This document shows, in pieces, positions 8,757 through 17,760 of a DNA stretch of 64,000 bases. This DNA is from Cupriavidus sp. MP-37 (GTDB lineage Bacteria > Pseudomonadota > Gammaproteobacteria > Burkholderiales > Burkholderiaceae). Positions within the stretch are counted from its first letter, which is position 1. Every line of letters begins with the position of its first letter. The stretch lies in contig NZ_CP085345.1 of NCBI RefSeq assembly GCF_020618415.1, forward strand, positions 1,922,001 to 1,986,000. Direction: 5' to 3'. The position numbers were made by a program, and so were the translations under genes. The notes beneath the pieces were generated by a model. It did no database searches and was not told the origin of the DNA. It was given only the letters and a program-made list of their open reading frames with translations.

Positions 8757-10136
8757 ATGCCAACCGTCACGCGCCTCACCGACCCCATCTCCGGCAGCCC
8801 GGCGGTGCTGGATATCTTCTCCGACGCCGGCACCGTGCAACGCATGCTTGCCGTCGAGGCCGCGCTCGCGCGCGCCGAAGCGCAGTGCGGCGTGATCCCG
8901 GCCGCGGCCGCGGCAGCCATCACCGAAGTCTGCCGCGAGGTGGGCGCGATCGACCGCGATGCGCTGGCACAGGCCGCGGTCAACTCCGGCAATCTCGCCA
9001 TTCCCTTGGTCAGGCAACTGACCGCCGCGGTGGCTGCGCGCGATGCCGAGGCGGCGCGCTTCGTGCACTGGGGCGCCACCAGCCAGGACATCATCGACAC
9101 CGCGCTGGTACTCCAGCTGGCAGACGCGCTGCGCGTGCTCGATGCCGACCTGGTACGCCTGGGCGAAGCCTGTGCCGCGCTGGCCACCGCGCATCGCGCC
9201 ACGCCGATGGTGGCGCGCACCTGGCTGCAGCATGCACTGCCGACCACCTTCGGCTGCAAGGCCGCCGGCTGGCTCGACGCGCTGCGCCGCGACCTCACGC
9301 GCCTTGACGCGGCGCGCGCGCAGGCCCGCGCGCTGCAGTTCGGCGGCGCCGCGGGCACGCTTGCCAGCCTCGGCGACGCCGCGCCCGCCGTGGCTGCCGC
9401 ACTGGCGCGCGAGCTGGGCCTCGTCGCACCGGTGCTGCCGTGGCATGCGCAGCGTGACCGCGTGGTCGACGTCGCTACCACGCTCGGCATGCTCACCGGC
9501 ACGCTAGGCAAGATGGCACGCGATATCTCGCTGCTGATGCAGACCGAGGTGGCGGAAGTGGCCGAGCCCGCCGCACCCGGGCGCGGCGGTTCCAGCACCA
9601 TGCCGCACAAGCGCAATCCGGTCGGCTGCGCGGCGGTGCTGGCGGCATCGGTGCGCGTGCCACCACTGGTGGCCACCATGCTCTCCGGCATGGTGCAGGA
9701 GCACGAGCGCGCGCTGGGCGGCTGGCAGGCGGAATGGGACACGCTGCCGCAGATCGTCACGCTGGCCGCGGGCGCGCTGTGCCGGATGGGCGAAGTGGTG
9801 GCAGGGCTGCAGGTCGATGCGGCACGCATGCGGGCCAACCTCGATCTCACGCGCGGGCTGATCCTAAGCGAGGCCGCGATGCTGGCGCTGGGCGATTGCA
9901 TCGGCCGCTTGCCGGCACACAAGCTGGTGGAGAACGCTTCGCGGCGCGCGGTGGAGCAGGGCACGAGCCTGCGCGATGCGTTGGCGGCGATGCTGCACGA
10001 AGATCCTGCGCATGCCGGGCTGCTGGATGCAGCCGCACTGGACCGGCTCGCCGATCCGGCCAACTATGCGGGGCAGTCGGTGCAGTTCGCGGATGCCGCG
10101 GTGGCAGCGTGGCGGGAAGCGGTGGCGAGGCATTGA
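8757..10136 (+). CDS. pcaB: 3-carboxy-cis,cis-muconate cycloisomerase
   Basis: 459-residue member of the fumarase/aspartase superfamily. It converts beta-carboxy-cis,cis-muconate to gamma-carboxymuconolactone, the step after protocatechuate 3,4-dioxygenase. The superfamily signature GSSTMPHKRNPVGC is at about residues 280-293 and the earlier conserved segment HWGATSQDIIDTA at about 103-115. Length is as usual for PcaB. It lies downstream of pcaHG in the same direction. The next pathway gene in sequence is pcaC after a 301-base gap; pcaD is not there. Confidence 0.95.
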   Translation: MPTVTRLTDPISGSPAVLDIFSDAGTVQRMLAVEAALARAEAQCGVIPAAAAAAITEVCREVGAIDRDALAQAAVNSGNLAIPLVRQLTAAVAARDAEAARFVHWGATSQDIIDTALVLQLADALRVLDADLVRLGEACAALATAHRATPMVARTWLQHALPTTFGCKAAGWLDALRRDLTRLDAARAQARALQFGGAAGTLASLGDAAPAVAAALARELGLVAPVLPWHAQRDRVVDVATTLGMLTGTLGKMARDISLLMQTEVAEVAEPAAPGRGGSSTMPHKRNPVGCAAVLAASVRVPPLVATMLSGMVQEHERALGGWQAEWDTLPQIVTLAAGALCRMGEVVAGLQVDAARMRANLDLTRGLILSEAAMLALGDCIGRLPAHKLVENASRRAVEQGTSLRDALAAMLHEDPAHAGLLDAAALDRLADPANYAGQSVQFADAAVAAWREAVARH

Positions 10137-10232
10137 TGTGCGATCGGCACGACTGCCTGCTGTGTCGGCCTTGCTTGAGGCTGCCTGCGGGATCGCAGGG
10201 TTGCCGCCTGTTGGCGGGCGGTACGTCGTGGT

Positions 10233-10382
10233 GGCGCCGGCCCTCTCCCCCACCCCTCTCCCGCAAGCGGGAGAGGGGAGCGTTCGCGAAGGGTGTTAGC
10301 CAACTCGATGGCCTCAGCATAACGGCCGGTTTGCTCCCCTCTCCCGCGCGCGGGAGAGGGGCCGGGGGAGAGGGCCGGCGCC
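10233..10382. repeat. REP-like composite inverted repeat in the pcaB-pcaC gap
   Basis: This element fills most of the 301 bases between pcaB and pcaC. Two arms of 48-49 bases (10233-10280 and 10334-10382) are near-perfect inverted copies of one another. Each contains a 26-base palindrome of form CCCCTCTCCCGC-N2-inverse (10253-10278 and 10336-10361). A 53-base spacer separates the arms. Related palindromes occur at 21537, 29036, 54781 and 56318. No gene is visible in the gap. Strong hairpins here could attenuate transcription from pcaHGB into pcaC, which would need testing. Confidence 0.85.
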
Positions 10383-10437
10383 TGTCAAGCCCGCCACGCG
10401 CCAATTTCACCAATAACCAACATCCAGGGAGACGCCC

Positions 10438-10917
10438 TTGCCTTACCTAAAACACGCCGGCGCCCGCTTCTCTGCCGCGCTGGTCGATTTCGTGCGCGGC
10501 CGCCGGCCGGTGAGCGACGACCACGCCCGCTATGACGCCGGCCTCTCGGTGCGGCGCGAGGTGCTCGGCAGCGCGCATGTCGATCGTTCGCTGGCGCGGC
10601 TGACGCCGCTCAACGAAGAATTCCAGAACCTGATCACGCGCTATGCCTGGGGCGAGATCTGGACGCGCGAGGGCCTGCCGCGCCATACCCGCAGCCTGCT
10701 GACCATCGCCATGATGGTGGCGCTGAACCGTTCGGAAGAACTGAAGCTGCATCTGCGCGCCGCTGCCAACAACGGCGTGACGCGCGACGAGATCAAGGAA
10801 GTGCTGTTGCAGACGGCGATCTATTGCGGTGTGCCGGCGGCGAATTCGGCGTTCCACATGGCCGAGGAAGTCTTCGCCGGGATGGACCAGACGGATCAGA
10901 TGGACCAGCCAGCCTGA
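10438..10917 (+). CDS. pcaC: 4-carboxymuconolactone decarboxylase
   Basis: Decarboxylates gamma-carboxymuconolactone to beta-ketoadipate enol-lactone. The body from RYDAGLSVRREVLGSAHVD to the C-terminus matches the CMD family (AhpD-like fold), including ITRYAWGEIWTREGL and the IYCGVPAAN segment. It is a stand-alone decarboxylase, not a PcaC-PcaD (PcaL) fusion. The start is uncertain: TTG at 10438 follows a CAGGGAG ribosome site and gives 159 residues; GTG at 10510 would begin where family members usually begin (VSDDHARYD, 135 residues) but has no ribosome site. It is followed by pobA after 43 bases. Confidence 0.9.
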   Translation: MPYLKHAGARFSAALVDFVRGRRPVSDDHARYDAGLSVRREVLGSAHVDRSLARLTPLNEEFQNLITRYAWGEIWTREGLPRHTRSLLTIAMMVALNRSEELKLHLRAAANNGVTRDEIKEVLLQTAIYCGVPAANSAFHMAEEVFAGMDQTDQMDQPA

Positions 10918-10936
10918 TCCCGGCAGCTCCGGTTGA

Positions 10937-12130
<1,194 letters not shown>

Positions 12131-12210
12131 ACGAGGCAGCGCGGGCAGTACCGACGCAGGATGGCTGACGGCGGCCGCCGCGACCTGACGCGCGCGCCGG
12201 AGGAGCGACG

Positions 12211-12984
12211 CTAAGCGGCCAGCGTAACCGCACCCGCGGCCATCGCCTCCATTGCCGGCAGTGCGTCCGCGACCACCCCGCCCACCAGCACCACCGCCGG
12301 GCTTGCCAGCCCGGCCGCGAGCGCTTCGGCCAGCGTGCCCAGCGAACCGGTCCAGCTGCGCGCGTGCTCGCTGCCGGCGTGCATCACCACCGCCGCCGGC
12401 GTGCCGGCCGCCATGCCCGCGGCGAGCAGGCCGTCGCGGATCGCGGCGATGCGGCTCATGCCCATGTAGATCACCAGGGTGGTGCCGCCGCGCGCCAGCG
12501 CGTGCCAGTCGGGCGAGCCGTCGGCGCTGGTATGGCCGGTGACGAAGGTCACGCCGTGGCAGTGCGCGCGATGCGTCAGCGCAATGCCCAGTGCCTGCGC
12601 GGCGGCCATGCCGCTGCTGATGCCGTTGACAATCTCGACCTCCAGCCCATGGCCGCGCAGGAACGCGGCTTCTTCGCCGCCGCGGCCGAACAGCAGCGGA
12701 TCGCCGCCCTTGACGCGCGCCACCGCGCGGCCGGCCAGCGCATGCTGCAGCGTCAGCTGCTGGATGCGCTGCTGGCTCACCGAGCAGCGCCCGCCGCGCT
12801 TGCCGACCCACTCCACATGGGTGCCCGGGCTGGCATAGCCGGCCATCTCCGGCGACACCAGGTCATCGACCAGCCAGACTTCTGCCGCGGCCAGCGCGCG
12901 CATGGCGCGCACCGTGACCAGGTCCGGGCTGCCGGGGCCGACGCCGACCAGCCAGACCTTGCCGGGCTTCAGCGGTGCTTGCAT
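12211..12984 (-). CDS. nirE: Uroporphyrinogen-III C-methyltransferase of the heme d1 cluster
   Basis: SAM-dependent methyltransferase producing precorrin-2 from uroporphyrinogen III, the entry step to siroheme and heme d1. The family motifs are present: VWLVGVGPGSPDLVTVRA near the N-terminus, VKGGDPLLFGRGGEE in the middle and VTGHTS later. Its place as last gene of the nir cluster identifies it as NirE rather than the housekeeping CobA. The ATG at 12984 is chosen because GGAG sits 7 bases upstream; the frame extends to a TTG at 12996 that would overlap this ribosome site. It is separated from nirN by 30 bases. Confidence 0.92.
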   Translation of the reverse strand: MQAPLKPGKVWLVGVGPGSPDLVTVRAMRALAAAEVWLVDDLVSPEMAGYASPGTHVEWVGKRGGRCSVSQQRIQQLTLQHALAGRAVARVKGGDPLLFGRGGEEAAFLRGHGLEVEIVNGISSGMAAAQALGIALTHRAHCHGVTFVTGHTSADGSPDWHALARGGTTLVIYMGMSRIAAIRDGLLAAGMAAGTPAAVVMHAGSEHARSWTGSLGTLAEALAAGLASPAVVLVGGVVADALPAMEAMAAGAVTLAA

Positions 12985-13014
12985 GTTGCACTCCAATGGG
13001 ATCTCGCCACGCGC

Positions 13015-14541
13015 TCAGTGGCTGGTGCCGGCCGAGCGCGTGGTCTTGTTGAAGACGTTGTACTTGCCGATGGGCTTGTCCATCGGCAGGCGCCTGACTT
13101 CCTGCAAGGTGGCGGCGTCATAGACCACGATGGCGCCGTCGCGCTCCATCAGGCTGACCAGCGCGTAGCGCCCGTCGCGCGTGAATTCGACGTGCGCGGC
13201 GGTGCGGCCGGGGCTGGGCGTGACGCTGCCGACCACGCGCAGGCTTTGCTTGTCGATGACCTGCAGGGTGTCGCGCCTGGGGCTCATCATGGCGTCGGCC
13301 CAGGCGTAGGGCGTGCGCTCATGGCTGCGCAGGAAAAAGCCCGGGCCGTTGGTCGGTACGGTGGCGACGGTGTGCCAGTCCTGCATGTCGATCACGGTGA
13401 TGCGTCCCTGGCCAAGGTCCGGCGAGGCCATCACTTCACGGCCATCGCGCTGCCAGGTGATGCCGCTGCCCAGGTGCGGCATGCCGCCCAACGCCAGCGA
13501 CGCCACCTTGCGCCCGCGCTGCAGGTCGATCACCTGCCCGCCGCCCTGGCGCGCGGCGCCCAGGATATGGCGGTAGGGCTGGTCGAAGAAGAAATCGTCG
13601 AGCACCTCGTCCAGTTCGATCGCGCGCGGCTTCAACATCGCCGAAGGCGGCAGCGGCGCGCCCGCGGCGTCGGCATACGGGATCTCCCAGACCTCGGGGA
13701 TGTCCTTCAGCGCGGCGATAAAACTGTGGCGCGGCGCGGCATCGTAGACCGCGGAGACGCGCGAGCGCTCGCCGTTGCGCCCGGCAACGTCGATCACGCG
13801 CACCAGCGACAGGTCGTCGGCATGGAGCAGCACCAGCGTGCGCGGCAGCGTGTTGCCGGCCAGCACCCAGCGTCCGTCATCGCTGACGGCCACGTTGCGG
13901 GTGTTCACGCCGACCCGGATCTCGGCCACATACGCCAGGTTCCACAGGTCATACTTGCTGACCCAGCCGTCGCGGCTGGCCATGTAGACATAGCGGCCGT
14001 CGCGGCTGAACTTGGGCCCGCCATGCAGCGCGAAGCGCGTGGCAAAGCGATGCACCGGCTCCAGCCGGTCGCCGTCGAGCACGGTCATGTGGTGGCTGCC
14101 GGCCTCCACCACCACGAACAGGTTCTGCGGGTCGGCGTGGAACACCGGGCGCGCCGGCAGGCTGCCGGGGGCGTGGTGCACGATATGGCTGGCGCGGATG
14201 GCCTGCTCGTCCCATTGCGGTGCGGCGGCCGGGGCGGTGCGCAGCCAGCGCGCCAGCGCCTGCAGTTCGGCCGCGGCCAGCGTGCCGGCGAAGGCGGGCA
14301 TCTGCGTGGCGGTGCGGCCGTCGCGCAGCACCGCGTCGAGTTCGCCGGCGCGCAGGCGCTCCAGGCTTTCCGGCAGCAGCGCCGGGCCCATCGCGCCGAG
14401 GCGGTCGGTGCCATGGCAGGCGGCGCAATGCTGGCCGTAGAGTGCGGCCGGGTCGGCCGCCGTAGCAGCCGTAGCAGCCGTCGCGGCTTGCGCGAGGCAG
14501 GCGAGCGCCAGTGCGCCCAGCCATCGGGTCAGCGCATTCAT
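13015..14541 (-). CDS. nirN: NirN, c-type cytochrome/d1-domain protein of heme d1 maturation
   Basis: 508-residue periplasmic paralogue of cytochrome cd1. A signal peptide covers about residues 1-29 and ends in an Ala/Thr-rich stretch encoded by a short triplet-type repeat. The cytochrome c domain has C39-A-A-C42-H43. The remaining residues form the eight-bladed d1-type propeller with NirS-like segments (FHADPQNLFVVVEAG, FSRDGRYVYMASRDG). NirN is known as the enzyme that oxidises the dihydro-heme d1 side chain and helps hand heme d1 to NirS. Its ATG overlaps the nirJ stop (ATGA). The frame opens further upstream, inside nirJ, but the signal peptide fixes this start. Confidence 0.92.
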   Translation of the reverse strand: MNALTRWLGALALACLAQAATAATAATAADPAALYGQHCAACHGTDRLGAMGPALLPESLERLRAGELDAVLRDGRTATQMPAFAGTLAAAELQALARWLRTAPAAAPQWDEQAIRASHIVHHAPGSLPARPVFHADPQNLFVVVEAGSHHMTVLDGDRLEPVHRFATRFALHGGPKFSRDGRYVYMASRDGWVSKYDLWNLAYVAEIRVGVNTRNVAVSDDGRWVLAGNTLPRTLVLLHADDLSLVRVIDVAGRNGERSRVSAVYDAAPRHSFIAALKDIPEVWEIPYADAAGAPLPPSAMLKPRAIELDEVLDDFFFDQPYRHILGAARQGGGQVIDLQRGRKVASLALGGMPHLGSGITWQRDGREVMASPDLGQGRITVIDMQDWHTVATVPTNGPGFFLRSHERTPYAWADAMMSPRRDTLQVIDKQSLRVVGSVTPSPGRTAAHVEFTRDGRYALVSLMERDGAIVVYDAATLQEVRRLPMDKPIGKYNVFNKTTRSAGTSH

Positions 14542-15701
14542 GCCGCGACCTCCGCGTCCGGCGCGTGCGCGATCTCGGCATCGCTCAGGTAGCAGCCCGG
14601 GTCCTCGGCCCATGGGTTGCCGGTCAGCGCAAAGGCGCGCACGCGCGTATTGCCGTTGCAGATGGCGCGCTGCGCGCAGCCCGCGCAGCGCCCCTGCAGC
14701 GGACGCGGCGTGCTGGCCAGGCCCGCCATCAGCGGGTCGGCGCGGTCAGCCCAGATCTCGCCGAACGGCCGCTGGCGCACGTTGCCCAGCGTCACATGCC
14801 ACCACATCGTATCGGGATGGACGTTGCCGAGGTTGTCGATATTGGCCACGCCGACGCCGGTGGCATTGCCGCCCCAGCGCTCCAGCCGCTGGCGCATGTC
14901 GGCGACGCGGTGCGGAAAGCGGCGGGCGATCCAGTACAGCAGGTACACGCCGTCGGCATCGTTGTTGCCGGTGACGAAATCGCCCGCGTGCCCTTGCCGG
15001 GCGCGTTGCCAGACATGGTCGAACAGCCAGTCCAGCGCGGCGCGGGTGCGGGCATGGCGTGCGTCGTCGGCACGATGGCTGCGCGCGCGCCCGGCATAGT
15101 TGAAGTGCGACAGGTAGAACTTGTCGATGCCTTCGCGCTCGGCCAGCGCCACCAGCTGTGGCAGCTGCGCCGCGTTCGCTTCGGTCAGCGTCATGCGCAC
15201 GCCCACGCGCAGGCCGGCCGCGCGCGCCGTGCGCAAGCCGGCCAGCGCCTGCGCGAAGGCGCCGTCGCTGCGGCGGAAGCGGTCGTGCGTGGCGGGCAGG
15301 CCGTCGAGGCTGACGCCGACGTAGTCGAAGCCCGCCGCCGCCAGCCGCGCCGCGTGGCCGGCATCGAGCAGCGTGCCGTTGGACGACAGCGACAGGTGGA
15401 AGCCGAGCGCGCGCGCGTGCCCGGCAATCTGGTACAGGTCCGGCCGCAGCAGCGGCTCGCCGCCGGACAGGATCAGCGCCGGCACGCGCGCCGCGCGCAG
15501 CTGGCCCAGCACGTCCAGCGCTGCGGCGGTATCGAGCTCGCCCTTGAAGTCGGTATTGGCGGAGGTGGCGTAGCAGTGCCGGCAGTTCAGGTTGCAGCGG
15601 CGGATCAGGTTCCAGATCACCACCGGGCCGGCGGGTTGGCGCGGCGGCGGCACCGGGCCGTTATCGCGCAGGGCTTCCATGAAGCGGGACAGGCGGAACA
15701 T
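14538..15701 (-). CDS. nirJ: Heme d1 biosynthesis radical SAM protein NirJ
   Basis: 387-residue radical SAM enzyme that acts on 12,18-didecarboxysiroheme, replacing propionate chains on the way to heme d1. The radical SAM cysteines are C36, C40 and C43 (RRCNLNCRHC), followed by the GGEP motif (ILSGGEPLLRPDL). A C-terminal cysteine group (RCAGCAQRAICNGN and a later DPGCYLS) fits the auxiliary SPASM-like cluster of NirJ. It starts 22 bases after nirH and overlaps nirN by four bases. Confidence 0.95.
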   Translation of the reverse strand: MFRLSRFMEALRDNGPVPPPRQPAGPVVIWNLIRRCNLNCRHCYATSANTDFKGELDTAAALDVLGQLRAARVPALILSGGEPLLRPDLYQIAGHARALGFHLSLSSNGTLLDAGHAARLAAAGFDYVGVSLDGLPATHDRFRRSDGAFAQALAGLRTARAAGLRVGVRMTLTEANAAQLPQLVALAEREGIDKFYLSHFNYAGRARSHRADDARHARTRAALDWLFDHVWQRARQGHAGDFVTGNNDADGVYLLYWIARRFPHRVADMRQRLERWGGNATGVGVANIDNLGNVHPDTMWWHVTLGNVRQRPFGEIWADRADPLMAGLASTPRPLQGRCAGCAQRAICNGNTRVRAFALTGNPWAEDPGCYLSDAEIAHAPDAEVAA

Positions 15702-15723
15702 GGGTGGGGCTTCCTATCGGTTG

Positions 15724-16257
15724 CTATTGGTCTGGGCTTGGGTCCGGATCGGGGCCGGCACCGGCTGGCGGCAGCCGCAGCCCGGTCTTTTTCAGCACGC
15801 GGGTGGACCACAGCACGTCGTGCGCGCGGCAGGCATCGCCCAGCAGTGCCGCGATCGCGGCGACCTGCGGCGCGGCGTCTTCGCGCGAGCGGGCGTGGAC
15901 CATCGCGAACAGGTTGTAGGGCCAGTGCGGCAGCCGGCGCGGACGCCGATAGCAATGGCTGACGAAGGGCAGGGCGCCGATGCGCGCGCCCAGCGCGTCG
16001 ATGCAGGCGTCGTCCACATCCCACACCGTCATGCCGTTGGCGCGCCAGCCGAGCCGGTAGTGGTTGGGCACGGCGGCGATGCGGCGCAGCACGCCGCGCG
16101 CCTGCATCGCCGCCAGCCGCGCGATCACTGCCGCCTCGGTCAGGCCCAGTTCGGCGGCGATCGCGGCGTAAGGCGCCGGCACCAGCGGCAGGCCGGCCTG
16201 GGTGGCGCGGATCAGCGCCAGGTCGGTGAGGTCAGTAGCGTCGACGGCGTCGGGCAT
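15724..16257 (-). CDS. nirH: Siroheme decarboxylase subunit NirH (AsnC/Lrp-like)
   Basis: 177-residue protein of the Lrp-like siroheme decarboxylase family that, with the other NirD/L/G/H chains, removes acetate carboxyls from siroheme. It has an N-terminal helix-turn-helix fold (AAELGLTEAAVIARLAAM) and the conserved substrate-pocket segment CYRRPRRLPHWPYNLFAMVHAR, shared with the second half of NirDL. Hence it pairs with NirG as the L/H-type chain. The start is fixed by an ATGA overlap with the nirG stop; the same frame runs on upstream without meaning. NirG/NirH naming follows gene order. Confidence 0.88.
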   Translation of the reverse strand: MPDAVDATDLTDLALIRATQAGLPLVPAPYAAIAAELGLTEAAVIARLAAMQARGVLRRIAAVPNHYRLGWRANGMTVWDVDDACIDALGARIGALPFVSHCYRRPRRLPHWPYNLFAMVHARSREDAAPQVAAIAALLGDACRAHDVLWSTRVLKKTGLRLPPAGAGPDPDPSPDQ

Positions 16258-16766
16258 CAGGCGGGCAGGTAGAGATTGACGAAGAACTCGCGTTCCTTGG
16301 GAAACGGCAACACCTCGACGCCGGCCGCCGCGGCAATGCGCGCGAGCACCGGCGCAACCTGTTCCGGCCGCGCCACCGCCAGCACGAACCACAGGTTCAG
16401 GTGGTGGGTGCGCGCGTAGTGGTGCGCGACCTCGGGCTGGGCGTTGATGGCGGCGATGACGGCTTCCATCCGCGCCGCCGGCGCATGGCAGGCGCACAGC
16501 ACGAAGCGGCCGCCCGCCCGCTCGACCTGGTACAGCGGGCCGAAACGGGTCAGCACGCCCGCTGCCAGCAGCGCGCGCAGCCGCGCCAGCAGCACGGCCT
16601 CGGTGATGCCGAGCGCCGCGGCGGCCTCGGCATACGGGCGCGGCACCAGCGGCAGGCCGCGCTGCAGGGCGTTGATGATGCGGCGGTCGAGCGCGTCGAG
16701 CGTGTCGAGGGGATCGGGACGATCGGCTGGATCGATGGCGTCGCACGACGCGGTGGCGCCGTTCAT
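16257..16766 (-). CDS. nirG: Siroheme decarboxylase subunit NirG (AsnC/Lrp-like)
   Basis: 169-residue Lrp-like siroheme decarboxylase chain of the D/G type. The segment HHYARTHHLNLWFVLAVARP corresponds to SHNYARSGHRYNLWFVAGA in the first half of NirDL, and the C-terminus ends in FPKEREFFVNLYLPA, a hallmark of this subtype. The helix-turn-helix-like region is at residues about 45-70. Both ends are coupled: its ATG overlaps the nirDL stop and its TGA overlaps the nirH ATG. Confidence 0.88.
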   Translation of the reverse strand: MNGATASCDAIDPADRPDPLDTLDALDRRIINALQRGLPLVPRPYAEAAAALGITEAVLLARLRALLAAGVLTRFGPLYQVERAGGRFVLCACHAPAARMEAVIAAINAQPEVAHHYARTHHLNLWFVLAVARPEQVAPVLARIAAAAGVEVLPFPKEREFFVNLYLPA

Positions 16767-17752
16767 GCCGGCACCTGGATGGCATAGCGCGTGCCGCGCT
16801 GCTTGTAGCAATGCGTGCCGACCAGCACCGAGCCGGGTGCCTGCTCCAGTCCGGCGGCGGCGCGGACCTGGGCCAGCGCGGGCTGCAGGTCCTGCGCGCT
16901 GCGGGCGTGGATCATCGCGAACAGGTTGTAGGGCCAGTCCGGCAGCCGGCGCTCGCGGCGGTAGCACAGGGTTACGCGCGGCTGCCGCGCCAGCCGCATG
17001 CCGATGGCGTCGACGCGGCCGTCCGGCACGTCCCACACGCACATGGCGTTGTGGCGGTAGCCGAAGCGCCCGTGGCGCAGCACCACGCCCAGGCGCCGGA
17101 TCACGCCTTGCGCGCACCATTGCGCCAGCCGCTCGAGCACCTGCGGCACCCCCAGGCGCGCCTGCCGCGCCAGCGCATGGAACGGGCGCGGCGTCAGCGG
17201 CAGGCCCGCTTCCAGTGCCGCGACCAGGCGCCAGTCATCGTCGTCCAGCGCCACCGGGGCGGCGGGCGCCGCCAGCGCGGCAGGCCGGCGCGGCTGGGCG
17301 CCGCGCTGGCGCGCCAGCGGAAAGCCCAGGTCGATGTGGTATTCGCGCGTCATCGGCAGGTCCAGCGGCGCCAGGCCGGTGAGCTCGCCGATCGACGCGA
17401 GCGTGGCCTCGAGCATGCCGCGTTCGCGCGCGCCCGCGACAAACCACAGGTTGTACCGGTGGCCGCTGCGCGCGTAGTTGTGGCTGACCGCCGCGCAGGC
17501 GCTGACGCGCGCCGCCACGCGGTCCAGCTGCGCCGGCGGCACCGACAGCGCGCCCAGCGTGCTGACGCCGATCACGTTCGGCGCGAACACGGCGCCGACG
17601 CGGCTGATGCGCCCGGTGCCGAGGTCGCGCGCCAGCAAACTCAGCAGCGCGTGCTCGCACAGTCCGGCTTTGGCGGCCAGCGCCTGGTAGGGCCGCGGCA
17701 GCAGCGGGAAGCCGCGCTGCAGCTGGTCGTAGAGGTTGTGCTCGTTGAACAT
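16763..17752 (-). CDS. nirDL: Fused siroheme decarboxylase NirD-NirL
   Basis: 329 residues, about twice the length of a single NirD, G, L or H chain. Residues 1-150 are a D-type unit (SHNYARSGHRYNLWFVAG, then MTREYHIDLGFPL). A proline/alanine-rich linker at about 150-168 joins it to an L-type unit (CYRRERRLPDWPYNLFAMIHAR). Such NirDL fusions are known in several denitrifiers and form the same complex in one chain. The start at 17752 (MFNEHNLYDQLQRGF) lies 8 bases after the nirF stop. With NirG and NirH, every half of the decarboxylase is represented. Confidence 0.9.
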   Translation of the reverse strand: MFNEHNLYDQLQRGFPLLPRPYQALAAKAGLCEHALLSLLARDLGTGRISRVGAVFAPNVIGVSTLGALSVPPAQLDRVAARVSACAAVSHNYARSGHRYNLWFVAGARERGMLEATLASIGELTGLAPLDLPMTREYHIDLGFPLARQRGAQPRRPAALAAPAAPVALDDDDWRLVAALEAGLPLTPRPFHALARQARLGVPQVLERLAQWCAQGVIRRLGVVLRHGRFGYRHNAMCVWDVPDGRVDAIGMRLARQPRVTLCYRRERRLPDWPYNLFAMIHARSAQDLQPALAQVRAAAGLEQAPGSVLVGTHCYKQRGTRYAIQVPA

Positions 17753-17760
17753 GGCGCGCC

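Noticed and set aside
12211..12984. Housekeeping CobA/CysG
   Set aside because: Single-domain SUMT at the end of the complete heme d1 cluster is better read as NirE.
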